NCBI GenBank assembly: GCA_963971425.1
Contig: OZ020521.1
Location: 12,293,519 to 12,357,518, forward strand
Direction: 5' to 3'
Length of the DNA stretch: 64,000 bases
From: Bryoerythrophyllum caledonicum
Taxonomy: Eukaryota; Streptophyta; Bryopsida; Pottiales; Pottiaceae
Shown here: one piece after another, positions 36,749 through 47,170 of the stretch
How the letters are laid out: each line of letters begins with the position of its first letter
How positions within the stretch are numbered: position 1 is the stretch's first letter
Position numbers and translations under genes: made by a program
The notes under the pieces: model-generated
What the model was told of the DNA's origin: nothing
Databases searched by the model: none
What the model saw: only the letters and a program-made list of their open reading frames with translations

Positions 36749-38719
36749 TTACATTCTTGGCAGTCCATCTTCAATTCTTGGTGTGCTCATGGCTTCGGTT
36801 AGTGCTTGCAATGATGCAAGAGTAGCACTCATCGTGTGTTGAATGCTAAGCATTTGAGTCTTCAATTCGTCACTTTTCTTGTCCGCATATGCTTGTGTTT
36901 CCAACCGTATTTTCTTGTTGCTTTCTTCCACCGCGGTCTCCACTATGGCAAGGATGTCTTTCTTCGTGAGGCTTTGAGATGTTTCTTCCATCTTGAAGGC
37001 CTCCACGGTGTTAACAATGGCTTTGTTAACGTCGGAGAAGCCAAATTCTTCTACTTGCTCCTTGGTAGGGGGCTCAATTCCATCAAGGCTTCTCCTATGG
37101 GGAGCGAAGTCGACATAGTGACCTCCTAGCTTGATGACCTTGCCCACAAACTTCCTGTAGATTATAGCATTAGCACAATGGACATTGGCACTTCCATTGT
37201 GCCTATGTCCATTGTCACGATGGAACCAAATGTGATTTATGTTATGCGTTCCCATAGCCTTGTGAATTTCAGCATTAGTGTCCTCAACATTCATACGAAT
37301 GGGTAATTGAGTTAGGGTGAGAGTAATGGCATCCTTCTTTGCCTTGCTCTCACGTGCAATGCCACTTGAAGATTCTCCTCCGTTGCCCGTTGGTTGGAGC
37401 ATCTCGTGGTTGGTAGCAATTTGATGTAGCTTAATCTTCGCCGCTTGTTGTGGAGTTGGTGCTATGATAAATGCATGGCTCTCTTCTCTCCCTTTCTGCA
37501 CACTAGTTACTTCAAACTCATGCCCACGGTTAAAACTATTACGAAGAATGTCTACAAAAAGAGAATTGGCAGAAATACCTTTGAGTGATTCACTTTTAAT
37601 TTTTGTGGAGAGATTAGAGTTCCTTGCAATAGCATGATAGCTTTTACATACTTTCCCTATTATATATTTCTTGTCTAACTTGAGGATGAAAGGTCTAAGC
37701 CCTTTGAGGAGGCTTATGCCATCAACCTCGGGTTTGAGAAGATGCAATTTAATTGTGCCCGCCCAAACTCCCTTTTTCCCGGCATTTTTCACACTCATGC
37801 AAAGGATGGATATAGGGTCAATAATCTCATTACCTACTTCGATTTCCATGAATTTTAGCCTATCAATCACCAAGGTTTTAACCTCATCATGCATGAGGAC
37901 AAGATTGCCTACCTCAAAGTGGATGGACACTTGAAAATCAAGGGCAAGCCCCGTAACTTCACTCACCGGGATGTCGAATGGTATTTGGGTTATGTTGTAG
38001 TGTTGCCCAACCGCCTCCTTCCTTACGCAAGGGTATAGGATTTGGGGGATTCGCGGGAATGCCGGGGTTGCTAGGGTGATTTCTTTGGCCTCCACTTCTT
38101 TGACTCCTCTTGTTACCATGTCGAGTATAGACTCATCATTGATTAGTGGCTCCAGCCCCATCTCCTTGGCCATATCCTCCAATACTTGAAATCCCAACCA
38201 AAATTTGAAGGGGGGAGCCTCGGGTTCGATAGTGATCACCATACCTTCTTCATTGGAGCTCCTCTTTTTCTTGCTAGAGGGGGATACTCCATCTTGGTTC
38301 GTTGTGGGGGCGGTGCTTGGGTGTCTCTTAAATTTTTCGCCGGATGCTTCAATCTCCATGTCGTCTCCGTACATAAGAGTTCGTCTACTTCCCCATTGGT
38401 CCATGCTTATATCCTGGCTTGCCGGGTCAGTGCTGCAGGGAGATGGGGTTCTGTGGTGGTAGAGGAGGTTGTTATTAGAGGAAGGTGGGTCGTTATGGAG
38501 GGGTGGTGTCAAGAGGGGGGAGGTCACAGGTGGTAGGAGGGTCTTTTCTGGGGGATGGGGGGACGTTAGTGGGATAGAAGGGTCACTGATGGGGGTAGGA
38601 GAGTCGTTGGGGGAATTAGGGGGGTTGTAACTTTGGTTGGGGGGGTCGTTAACCCATTTGGGGAGGTCACTATTCAAAATAGGAAGGTCGCTGCCTGGTT
38701 CTAGGAGGTCTCTGTGCAA
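36749..38719 (-). CDS. LINE copy 2 ORF1 protein, intact (RRM-like, coiled coil)
   Basis: An open frame of 656 aa. The first 110 residues or so are Pro/Ser-rich and disordered (PPNSPNDSPTPISDPS). A basic stretch SSKKKRSSNEEG could be a nuclear localisation signal. The middle (FKFWLGFQVLEDMAKEMG to HAFIIAPTPQQA) is conserved with copy 1 but unrecognised. Residues about 475-570 (AITLTLTQLPIRMNVEDTNA, then NGSANVHCANAIIYRKFVGK, then VDFAPHRRS) look like an RRM. The end (ESNKKIRLETQAYADKKSDE onward) is a coiled coil. It probably coats the element RNA and nucleates particles. It is separated from ORF2 by only 50 bp. It is intact, unlike ORF2. The Met at 38719 is the first in frame, and later starts are possible. 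Confidence 0.82.
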   Translation of the reverse strand: MHRDLLEPGSDLPILNSDLPKWVNDPPNQSYNPPNSPNDSPTPISDPSIPLTSPHPPEKTLLPPVTSPLLTPPLHNDPPSSNNNLLYHHRTPSPCSTDPASQDISMDQWGSRRTLMYGDDMEIEASGEKFKRHPSTAPTTNQDGVSPSSKKKRSSNEEGMVITIEPEAPPFKFWLGFQVLEDMAKEMGLEPLINDESILDMVTRGVKEVEAKEITLATPAFPRIPQILYPCVRKEAVGQHYNITQIPFDIPVSEVTGLALDFQVSIHFEVGNLVLMHDEVKTLVIDRLKFMEIEVGNEIIDPISILCMSVKNAGKKGVWAGTIKLHLLKPEVDGISLLKGLRPFILKLDKKYIIGKVCKSYHAIARNSNLSTKIKSESLKGISANSLFVDILRNSFNRGHEFEVTSVQKGREESHAFIIAPTPQQAAKIKLHQIATNHEMLQPTGNGGESSSGIARESKAKKDAITLTLTQLPIRMNVEDTNAEIHKAMGTHNINHIWFHRDNGHRHNGSANVHCANAIIYRKFVGKVIKLGGHYVDFAPHRRSLDGIEPPTKEQVEEFGFSDVNKAIVNTVEAFKMEETSQSLTKKDILAIVETAVEESNKKIRLETQAYADKKSDELKTQMLSIQHTMSATLASLQALTEAMSTPRIEDGLPRM

Positions 38720-40932
38720 AGGGGGGTCTCTTATTCTACTGGGAGGGTTACAATAGGTAGGTCGCGGGGAGGGGACAGGGAGGGGATTATGCCGTTGGAG
38801 AACGGGAGGACGAGAGGGTCGGGGGTCGGGAGGTTGAGGGAGTCTGGGGCGAAGAGACTGAGGAGGGTGCGAGGGTCAGAGGTTGGGAGGCTTAGCAAGG
38901 CTGGAGCAGGGGCTGAGTGAAGGCTAGGTGAGTTAGGGGTCGGGCGATTGAAGGGGTCTGGAGAGGGTCCGTGTCTGTACAAAGAGTGCACGAGGGGAGG
39001 GGAGCGGGGGAGTACAGGTGAGGTTAGGTTGAAAGGGTTGTGAGAGGGTCTGTGTCTATACAGAGAGTTCGCGCGAGGGGAGGGGAGCGGGAGAGTGCTG
39101 GTAAGGTTGAGAGAGGTTCCGCGAGGGGAGGGGAGCGGGAGAGTACTGGTGAGGCTGAGAGAGGTTCCGCGAGGGGAGGGGAGCGGGAGAGTATTGGTGA
39201 GGCTGAGAGAGGTTCCGCGAGGGGAGGGGAGCGGGAGAGTATTGGTGAGGCTGAGAGAGGTTCCGCGAGGGGAGGGGAGCGGGGGAGTGCAAGTGAGACT
39301 GGAAGAGGTTTCGCGAGAGGAGGGGAGCGGGGGAGTGCAGATGAGGCTGAGGGAGGTTTTGTGAGGGGGGAGTGTAGGTGGGGCTGAGAGAGGATTTGGG
39401 GGAGGTTTCGTAAGGGGAGGGGAGCGGGGGAGTGGAGGTGAGGCTCAGAGGGGATTAGTGGAGGGAGAGGAGCAAGGGGGTGCAGATGAGGCTGGGGAAG
39501 GTTTCGTGAAGGGAGGGGAGCGGGGGAGTGTAGATGGCGCTGAGAGAGGATTAGTGCGGGGAGGGGAGCGAGGGAGGGAAGGGATAGTTTTAGGGTTAGT
39601 TTCTGTGAGGGAGCTAGGGTTTGCTGCTGTGGATAGATCGGGGAATGTGAGGGGAGGGGAGCGGGGGAGGGAAGGGAGTCTGGGGTTTGCTGTTGTGAGT
39701 GGGTCGGGGAATGTGAGGGAAGGGGAGCAGGGGAGGGAAGGGAGGGGTTTCAGTAGGGGATTCGGAAGGGGAGGGGAGCGAGGGAGGGAGGGGAGGGGTT
39801 TCAACTGGAGGATTGGGAGGGGAGGGGAGCGATTGGAGAGAGGGGGGTGGAAAAGTCGAGGAAAGTTACTGGGATGTGCTATGTGGGGTTGTGAGGGAGG
39901 GCGGCCAGTGGAGAAGAGCTGGTGGGGAAGGGGAAGGTGATGAAGGAGAGTAGGGTTGGGGGAGGAGGGGGAGATTAAAGAGGGAGGAGTTGCAAAGGGA
40001 ATTGATGGATCTGTGAGAATGCTTACCTCCTTATTTGTCCTTGCTCTTGATCTTGCTTGTTTGTGTGGTGTTTGCTGCTGTAGCGTTGTTGCTTGTCTAT
40101 TGTTCTCCTGTCTCTGCCCGTCTTCAGATCTCCTATTGCTGCTGCTGATGATGTATGGGCTTGTAATGTTGGTGCAGATCTCGAGTAGGTGCGCGCGAGT
40201 TTGCGTGATTTGTGTAGATCTGTAGTGATTTTGCCAGCGCTTCCGCACACAATGTGATATTACCAAAAAATTTAATCTAATACGACATAATGTGCATCTT
40301 TTGTATGTGTTGTGTTTCCTAAGGAATCTGCTAAGCAATGAGCTTCTAAGGAATGATTGCAAGTGAGAGCAAATGTATACGATGCAAGGAAAGTAAATGA
40401 ATTTGGTGCAAACAATATAGGAGAGAGAAATGCTTATCACTGGTGTTGTTGTTGAAGCATGATTGACGCAGCTGCCGTAGGGCAGCTCTATCCTGTGTGT
40501 ACGATGTGGATCTTCAATGTTGAGTGTTGCATGAGTGGGTTGGGGAGGTGGAGCGACTGCTGGAAGGATGCAGATCTAGTCTGCGGAGATCAGATCTGGG
40601 TATTTCGCCACATAGAGGAGAGGCTGTAAGCTTAGATCTAAGTTCCAACACTGGTATCCCCGCTTTCAGCACCTTACCACCTCAGATCTAGCACAACTAT
40701 CCACTCTTTGTGATCGTGTCTACACAAATCTTGGTAAGAGCCCTTTCCAACTTCTCCAACTCTCACGCAGCTCTTGCAAACATCCAGACTAGCCTCAGCT
40801 TCCACACAAACGAGGGCTCCACAGCAACTCCAGCCACCTGTTACTGTTCGAGTGTTTGGTTTCTGAGACTGAGTCCCTCCACTCCCCTCACCACAAAACT
40901 CGGAGCTCTACTCAGTCATCCTGGACCCATCC
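38720..40932 (-). promoter_or_regulatory. 5' UTR of LINE copy 2
   Basis: About 2.2 kb. The first 150 bp match the 5' end of copy 1. AGATCT recurs seven times between 40125 and 40690. The inner half is strongly purine-rich on the plus strand and holds the 48-bp minisatellite. A 331-codon open frame in the sense direction (40440-39445) is Pro/Ser/Leu low complexity and is probably a by-product of the C-rich strand. Confidence 0.6.
38990..39810. repeat. G-rich 48-bp minisatellite in LINE 5' UTR
   Basis: About five near-perfect 48-bp units, 39072-39310 (gcgaggggaggggagcggga, then gagtactggtgaggctgaga, then gaggttcc), with degenerate units on both sides. Each unit carries several G runs on the plus strand, so it could form G-quadruplexes or triplex DNA. 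The element's sense strand is the C-rich one. Confidence 0.85.
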
Positions 40933-40945
40933 AGACAAATACAAA
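40933..40945. repeat. Target-site duplication of inner LINE, right copy
   Basis: agacaaatacaaa, identical to 28507-28519. LINE copy 1 resumes here within its RT gene. Confidence 0.92.
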
Positions 40946-43900
40946 CTATAATAGCGGCACTAGAAGATGCACGATTCACAAATCAAGACATATACGTTCT
41001 ATATGTTGACTTCAAAAATGCCTTTGGCTCTATAGACCACGCCCGATTATCAGCAATAATGACTCATATCGGATACCCAAAAGATGTAATTGCACTAATT
41101 GGAAATATCTATTCTCAATCATCTACTTACTACATCAGTGAGCACTTTGATAAAACTAAATCCATCTCCATTCATAGAGGCACTATACAAGGAGACACCC
41201 TCAGTCCATACCTATTCATTATATTTTTAGAACCACTACTTAGATGGTTAGAGCCAGGCGATAACGGATACACCTTTGGTACATCACAAATCACCATAAA
41301 CTCCGCTGCATACGCCGATGATCTTGCTACTATAACCAACAAAATAAAATCAATACAAACGCAACTTGATAAAATTGACAGATACTGTAAATGGACTGGT
41401 ATGGACGTAGGCGTCCCAAAATGTGCGGCTACAGGATGCCCAAACAAATCTAAATTGAATCCAACCACATTTAAAGCCCTAATGCAAGCTTCTAACATCA
41501 ACTACCGCGGTCAACCAATCCCCATACTACACCAAAACGAAGCATATGTTTACCTAGGCACAAATCTTGTCCCCTCTCTAAAATGGAAAATCCAAATCCA
41601 CACTACAACAGCAAAACTCACTAAACAATGCAAAGAACTAATAACATGTCCGGCCACCATGAAACAAAAAATAAAAATGGTTGACACCGTAATACGCCGA
41701 GGGGTAGCATACAGCTTCTACGCAGTACCATATTCTATGCCAGCTATTAAAAAACTTGACCAAAAAATTATAGCCATACAAAAAACCATCTGTGGTATGC
41801 CAAAATGCATGTCAAATGCAATAACCCAACTCCCACATAACCTATTTGGACTTGAAGCTTTCTCCCTAAAAAATACCTATCTAAGATGTATCGGGGAACA
41901 ACTACAAAATGCTCTAAATGACAAAGGTAGGCTCGGAAAAATATATAATGGACTAACACAATACGTTCTTGCTCAATATGGTGGTGCCAAAAATATACCC
42001 ATAATTAAAAAAATAGATTGTATAAGATCACCTATAACCCGTACATTTTTCTTATTAAAACACGTAGCTAAAGTTCACCTTCAAAGTACTCTTCCAAATT
42101 TCCTATTAGATCAAACATCATTAGAAACATTATGGCGGCAAGAAACATGCAACCATAATACACTCAACGCCCAACTCTCCCAAAAACTTTTACAAAAACT
42201 CCTCTCAAAAAACATTTTTGAACTAAAACAAATCACTCTACTAAACGGCACACACATCATGAATAACGAGGACTTCAAAACCTTCCACTTCACCCCATCC
42301 AAACTAATCAAGTGTTCATTAAATGTTGCCAAACAACTTTTTTGCCATCCAACATGCCCAACTACATGCAATATTCCTTGTAACATACACCCACACTCCT
42401 ACATACTACAAGACCAATTCATCACCATCAACAACAACATTCTCCCAAGAACCACTCTACCACCAATCCATCCTCCCAACCCCTCCTCCCAACCCCTCAT
42501 ACCCATACCACCCTCACCCCCCAACATACATCACCAAAAATCCCACCACATACCCTGTCCATAACATCATAAGCTACAAACACATACAACAAAAAGATAC
42601 CCATAGAATACAAAATACCTATACAAAATACCTTTGCCAATGGCAACACAACAACAATACATTCAACAAATGGCTCCCTCAAAGACACCTTTTTCCAAGA
42701 CACGACTGTAATGCCTCTACATTCAACACCGAAAAGCTAAAACAATACTATCAAAAAATCAAAGATAAATTCTACTCGGAAATCATTAAAACACACCACC
42801 CCCAAGAACAACTACAAGACTCAAGATCCGTAACCCCACCTATAATCATCCCACTCCTTAACATCTATACAACGGAATGTAATCCCGAAAAAAATATTAT
42901 CACAACCTCGAACTCAATAAAACTAGAGAACAATCAAGCCCATCTATATGAAGCAAATGGCCGACATTTACACACTATCCCCACTACTAGACTCCGATGG
43001 CTATGGAACCAATACAATAGAAAACTAAAAACCCCTACAAACATTGAACCAATTACACAACCATTTGAAACCAAAATAATTTGGCTATACCAAAGATATA
43101 AATACCGCATCCCAAAAAATAACCCCCTAAAAAATGCACAATACACAATACCCACATCTATTCTAGACTCACTAATATCATCCTTTAACATTGAACAATC
43201 ATACTTCTCTTCCCCCGTCACATGTTCCACCAAATTAAAAAAATTCTACTCACCTTTTGAAAGAGATAAAATATTTGGCTCCCTGGGAAAAGCATTTGAC
43301 TATAAATGGGTCGGAAATGGTATAGCTCACCCCCACAATGAAGAAGAAACTCAACAAGCACTACACTGGGCCCACCTCGCTGTGAAAAACGACCCACAAC
43401 ACACATCTACACTCATTATCACCCCAGAAAAAAATTGGTACCAAAACTTTAATCCCCAGTCAAGCCCATTTGCAGACTCCCACATCCTTGCAATATTTGA
43501 AGCAGACTCAATTCATTATGAAGAACCTACTATACCACCCGAGCTTAAAAAGCCGAGAATTGAACCATCTAGATTACAAATAATATGTGTCCACCACCAA
43601 AACCAAACCCTTGGCACCATAGACCAACTTACCGAACTCACCTCCATAGCAAAAACTCTTAACATAAATCGGATATATACAAAGATAGTCCCACCAACAC
43701 CTATACAAACATTAGTCAATAAAAGCAAAAAATGGTCAAAACTAAACTACAATAACAACACATTAGATCACATTTTCCCACTTCCACCCCTCCCAGACTA
43801 CCAAACTAACACCGTACCAAAATTTGATCCTACATATAGCTACTATACCGATGGCTCTTTCAAACCACCAGAATAGATCAGTCCGGGTAATTGGCGCAAA

Positions 43901-45304
43901 GAAAAAGCCGGTTATGGAATGTATAATCCTTCAAAAGAAATCAAACTAGCCAAACGACTGCATGGACTACAAAACATCCTCAGAGCAGAACTCATGGCCA
44001 TCCACAAAACACTAGAGATTGTTACAACAAAATACAACAATGAACCAGCACACATTTTTTCAGACTGCATTAACGCACTATACTTACTAAACACCCAAAT
44101 TACACATCCGACCCTCCACAATAGCCACCCCGACCAAATAATACTAAAATCTATGGTACAAATGATACTAAAACGAAGACAAATCACAACTATCCACAAA
44201 GTTCGAGCCCACCCCGATATTGATGGTAACGAACAAGCGGATAAACTTGCAAAAGAGGGCCGGGAAAAATCATACAAAAATGCCAAAGACCCACACGAAC
44301 ATGCCCACGCCACCCCATACTACTTCCAAAAAGAAGATTGGCCCTCCAAAGAAGACACCCCCGATAAAGGCCCAATTAGATTTTTGAACAAATACCTACA
44401 AAAACAAGACCTATATAATAACCTTGACACAATCTCAGATAACTTCCCTAACATAGAAAAGTGGACTAACAACAACAATATTGACAATGAACTCTCTACA
44501 AATTTTTGGAAAAATCCAATCATCACCGACTCACAAATAACATGCCTTATTAAATTCCGTACCGGACAATACATGGGAAACGCCCGAAAACAGCTCTTCT
44601 TTGGAATAGAAAGATTCCCATCTATAACATGTCCAATATGCACATCCACATACCCTGACACATGGCTACATGTTCTACTTAAATGTCAAAACCACCACAT
44701 ACACTCCCTAATTGTCAAAAGACATAACAAAGCCGTATGGGAAATCCGCAAATTAATCACCTCCCATAGCAAATCTAGATGTTTTATCCTCATGAATGCC
44801 GGCTCCTTTAACAACAATCCACAAGAAAACACGGTCCCACCATGGCTACTCCCATGTACATGTGAAACCCAACGATGCCATTGCAATGCCCGACTCAAAC
44901 CAGACATACTATGCGTTAGAGGCCTTCCATACAAAGACCCCCCACCCGACCACATAAACCAAAACTATACCATTCAATTCATTGAATTTACATATTGTAA
45001 TGATAGATTTTCCCCTATAACAATCAAAAACAAAATCAATAAATATCAATCCCTAATAGATGACATCAATGCCCTTGGCTGGAAAGTGGACCCCCTTATG
45101 GTAATCACAGCCGGCGCTCGCGCCACCACCTTTATCCCATCTATAAAAGTCGTAGAAGATATCTTCAAAATTCCCATCAATACAATTACAAACACTTTCA
45201 AGAATATCAACATCATTGCCATACAACACGCTATGTCCATCCTTCTACATAAACGAAAAATTGAAAACAACCAAGCCCTCCCAGATATTCAAGACACCCC
45301 ATGA
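40946..45304 (+). pseudogene. LINE copy 1 ORF2, 3' part: RT to RLE-like end
   Basis: It continues the RT of copy 1: YVDFKNAFGSIDHA, QGDTLSPYLFIIF, YADDLAT. Long frames are 41059-42564, 42323-43876 and 43919-45304. The frame shifts once near 42500, in a Pro-rich stretch, and a TAG at 43874-43876 lies in frame just after the RNase H start (YYTDGSFKPPE), where copy 2 has CAA. It keeps the methyltransferase-like block (43150-43530: SYFSSPVTC, FGSLGKAFDY, GNGIAHPHNEEE), RNase H (RAELMAIH, DCINALYL, ADKLAKEG), CCHC finger (CPICTSTYPD, LLKC) and RLE-like end (RLKPDILCVRG, FIEFTYCND). The protein ends KIENNQALPDIQDTP. Confidence 0.85.
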
Positions 45305-45451
45305 AATTACCATTCTTCATTTCTATGGTTCTCGGTTTATGGTTACTTGTTGCATAGTGTCTACCCTCGAGAGGGGGAAGTAGTCCGAGCTTACCAATTC
45401 CTTGTCCAGTGGACACGGTCTTAGTAGTGGAACGAACAGACACTCTATTCA

Positions 45452-45488
45452 CGCCGGCTCCCTCGGAGACCGGCGTTCTTCTTCTTCT
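45452..45488 (+). other. 3' hairpin and (TTC)n tail of LINE copy 1
   Basis: cgccggctcc pairs with ggagaccggcg around a short loop, with one bulged A. It is followed by four TTC units and the 11-bp duplication taaagcgggcc. The same arrangement as copy 2 confirms that the element uses a fixed 3' end. Confidence 0.8.
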
Positions 45489-45499
45489 TAAAGCGGGCC

Positions 45500-46570
45500 T
45501 AAGTTGGCCTCTTCACATTGCCACCCTCCCTCTTCTGGGGGTTTGTTGTGGGGCTTAGAGCATCTCTACCACAGAGATGCCAATCCGGGGATATTTGCCC
45601 GGGGATGCCCACAGTTTGTGTGGTTTCTCCACTGCCCTGTCGGGCATCAATTCTCTCGGCGCCAAGACGAGAAAATTTCTCTCCATTCCCCATTATTGTT
45701 CTCCGCTTCCTAACATCATCTCCGCTCCCCAACGTCGTCCCACGCTACCCACTGTCCCTCGTCCTCGTCCTATCTGTCCACTTTTTGCTAAAGTTGGGTT
45801 GTCTTTCCACACTGACACGTTGTACGCAGTGAGTGGCTATGGTGGTAATGTTGTTTCAGCAAATTATCCCGGTGACTCTGCAAAACCTTTGGAAATGGTG
45901 TATAGATGTCTGCCCGGACTCTTGAGACGGATCGGGAAGGCAAATGCAAACTCTGCGGCGGAGGAGCAATGAGGCGCGTGCACGCCAATCCGCCCATTTT
46001 GCGGAGTGCCCTAGTGGAGATGCTCTCACGTTACAAGGTAAATTCCTTACAAACCAACTAAACTTCTTGAACATATATTTGAACATATATTTTGCAATCT
46101 CAAGGGGTTGATGGAAAATAATTATTTTCAAACGAAAGAAAATCTACCATATTTAAGTTTACCTATAACCCTTAAGCGTAAAAAGGTGTCAGTAGTGGCC
46201 ACAGTATTTTACATATATGGTGTCTATTTGATCACAATATGGTTCACATATTGGAATGCCCCTTAATTGAAAGATGTTAGTTGAAGAATCTTTAATCCAT
46301 AGGTGTAATCCTAAACCTTCATTCCAAAGGTGTATGATTTTCATCATATCAGAGCAATATGAAAATTGTATGTCTTATTGGAATGCTATACAATCTATTC
46401 CAAACATTCTTGCAACCCTAGTTTGAACGTGATTTTTTTTTGTTTTAAACTACTTTTGATAAGTTCTCTTTAATTTTAACGTGTTGTATTTATTATTTTA
46501 GTACTTAAGGATATTAATTGCCATTACCACTAATATGATTTGTTGGTATAAAAGAAAAGAAAACATTCAA
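45500..46570 (+). repeat. Large inverted repeat, left arm (inner part)
   Basis: It resumes the left arm after the transposon block and matches the reverse complement of about 48960-50870. Homology includes the TIR element at 45558-46025 and the flank up to about 46570 (for example gtacttaaggatatt on both arms). Confidence 0.85.
45558..46025. mobile_element. MITE-like TIR element, 468 bp, left-arm copy
   Basis: Ends are gagcatctctacca and (tagt)ggagatgctc, a terminal inverted repeat of 13-14 bp. The flanks are tta and tca. The orthologous copy in the right arm is 49883-50776 with the same flanks, so it was present before the inverted duplication. This copy lacks about 430 bp of the other. No transposase. 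Confidence 0.75.
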
Positions 46571-46659
46571 TAGCTAAGAAAACAAAATATCTTGATTTTT
46601 TCATAATTGTTTGCTATAGAATAGTGTGCTATGAAGTTTTGTCAAATATGCCAGTCTTC

Positions 46660-46750
46660 AGTTTTTTGTTTTTAGTCTTCAGTCTTCAGCCTTCAGCCTT
46701 CAGTCTTCAGTCTTCAGCCTGCAATCTTGAATCTTCAATCTTCAAACTCG
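46660..46750. repeat. Heptamer microsatellite (TCTTCAG/TCTTCAA)n
   Basis: About ten imperfect 7-bp units in direct tandem. A second cluster of the same unit lies at 47105-47170. The unit is not a plant telomere repeat. Confidence 0.75.
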
Positions 46751-47104
46751 TTCCCGTTGGCCTATGATGTGGTGGCTCTAAAGGATTAAAGGTAAGGGTG
46801 AATGATAAGAAACCATAACCTCGGACGGGTAAAACAGGACGGCCAAACGACGAGCTGACCATCCAAAAGATTGGCTCCTAAACTTCAAACCCAAAGTGAC
46901 CTACAATCGTCCCTCACCGGCGGAAACAACATAAAAGACTCACCATGTGCGTGATCAACTCCACTTCGCCGCCATAAACATAAAAATAGAGCTATTAGTA
47001 AATAATCACATAACCCGCAACAGTGTTTACGATGCAGAAATAAAAATAACAAGCCTCCAAAACCGGCTATTAAGAATAACAAAGCCACAAGTCACAACAT
47101 ACGA

Positions 47105-47170
47105 GCCTTCAATCTCCAATCTTCAATCTTCAATCTTCAATCTTCAATCTTCAATCTGCAATCTTCATCT
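47105..47170. repeat. Heptamer microsatellite (TCTTCAA)n
   Basis: About eight units of tcttcaa in direct tandem, related to the cluster at 46660-46750 in the same spacer. Confidence 0.75.

Larger units (their letters stand above)
28520..40932 (-). mobile_element. Giant LINE copy 2 (Dualen/RandI-like), nearly whole, 12.4 kb
   Basis: It is inserted in the minus orientation into the RT gene of copy 1, with a 13-bp duplication agacaaatacaaa on each side. Read on the minus strand: 5' UTR with a 48-bp minisatellite (about 40932-38720), ORF1 (38719-36749), a 50-bp gap, ORF2 (36698-28769), a 3' UTR, a hairpin and a (TTC)4 tail ending at 28520. ORF2 has only one in-frame stop and one frameshift, so this copy is young. 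At about 12.4 kb it is about twice the length of a mammalian L1. The full domain order is given under ORF2. Confidence 0.92.
20827..45488 (+). mobile_element. Giant LINE copy 1 (Dualen/RandI-like), split by copy 2
   Basis: Two segments, 20827-28519 and 40946-45488, form one element of about 12.2 kb. Segment one breaks off in the RT domain at acctctagacaaatacaaa, and segment two resumes at that motif and continues the same RT. The element has a repeat-rich 5' UTR, ORF1, ORF2 (EN, RT, methyltransferase-like, RNase H, zinc finger, RLE), and a 3' hairpin with a (TTC)n tail. It is flanked by the 11-bp taaagcgggcc duplication. The coding regions carry several frameshifts and stops, so this copy is dead. 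It is older than copy 2, which it hosts. Confidence 0.9.

Noticed and set aside
39040-39387. Open frames of Gly/Glu/Arg repeats on the plus strand
   Set aside because: By-product of the 48-bp minisatellite, whose length is a multiple of three. Antisense to the LINE.
40946-45488. Independent 5'-truncated LINE
   Set aside because: It begins exactly at the codon where 20827-28519 stops, with a 13-bp duplication between them, so it is the second half of one element.
46660-47170. Heptamer repeats as interstitial telomere
   Set aside because: The unit is TCTTCAA/TCTTCAG, not TTTAGGG or any known plant telomere variant.
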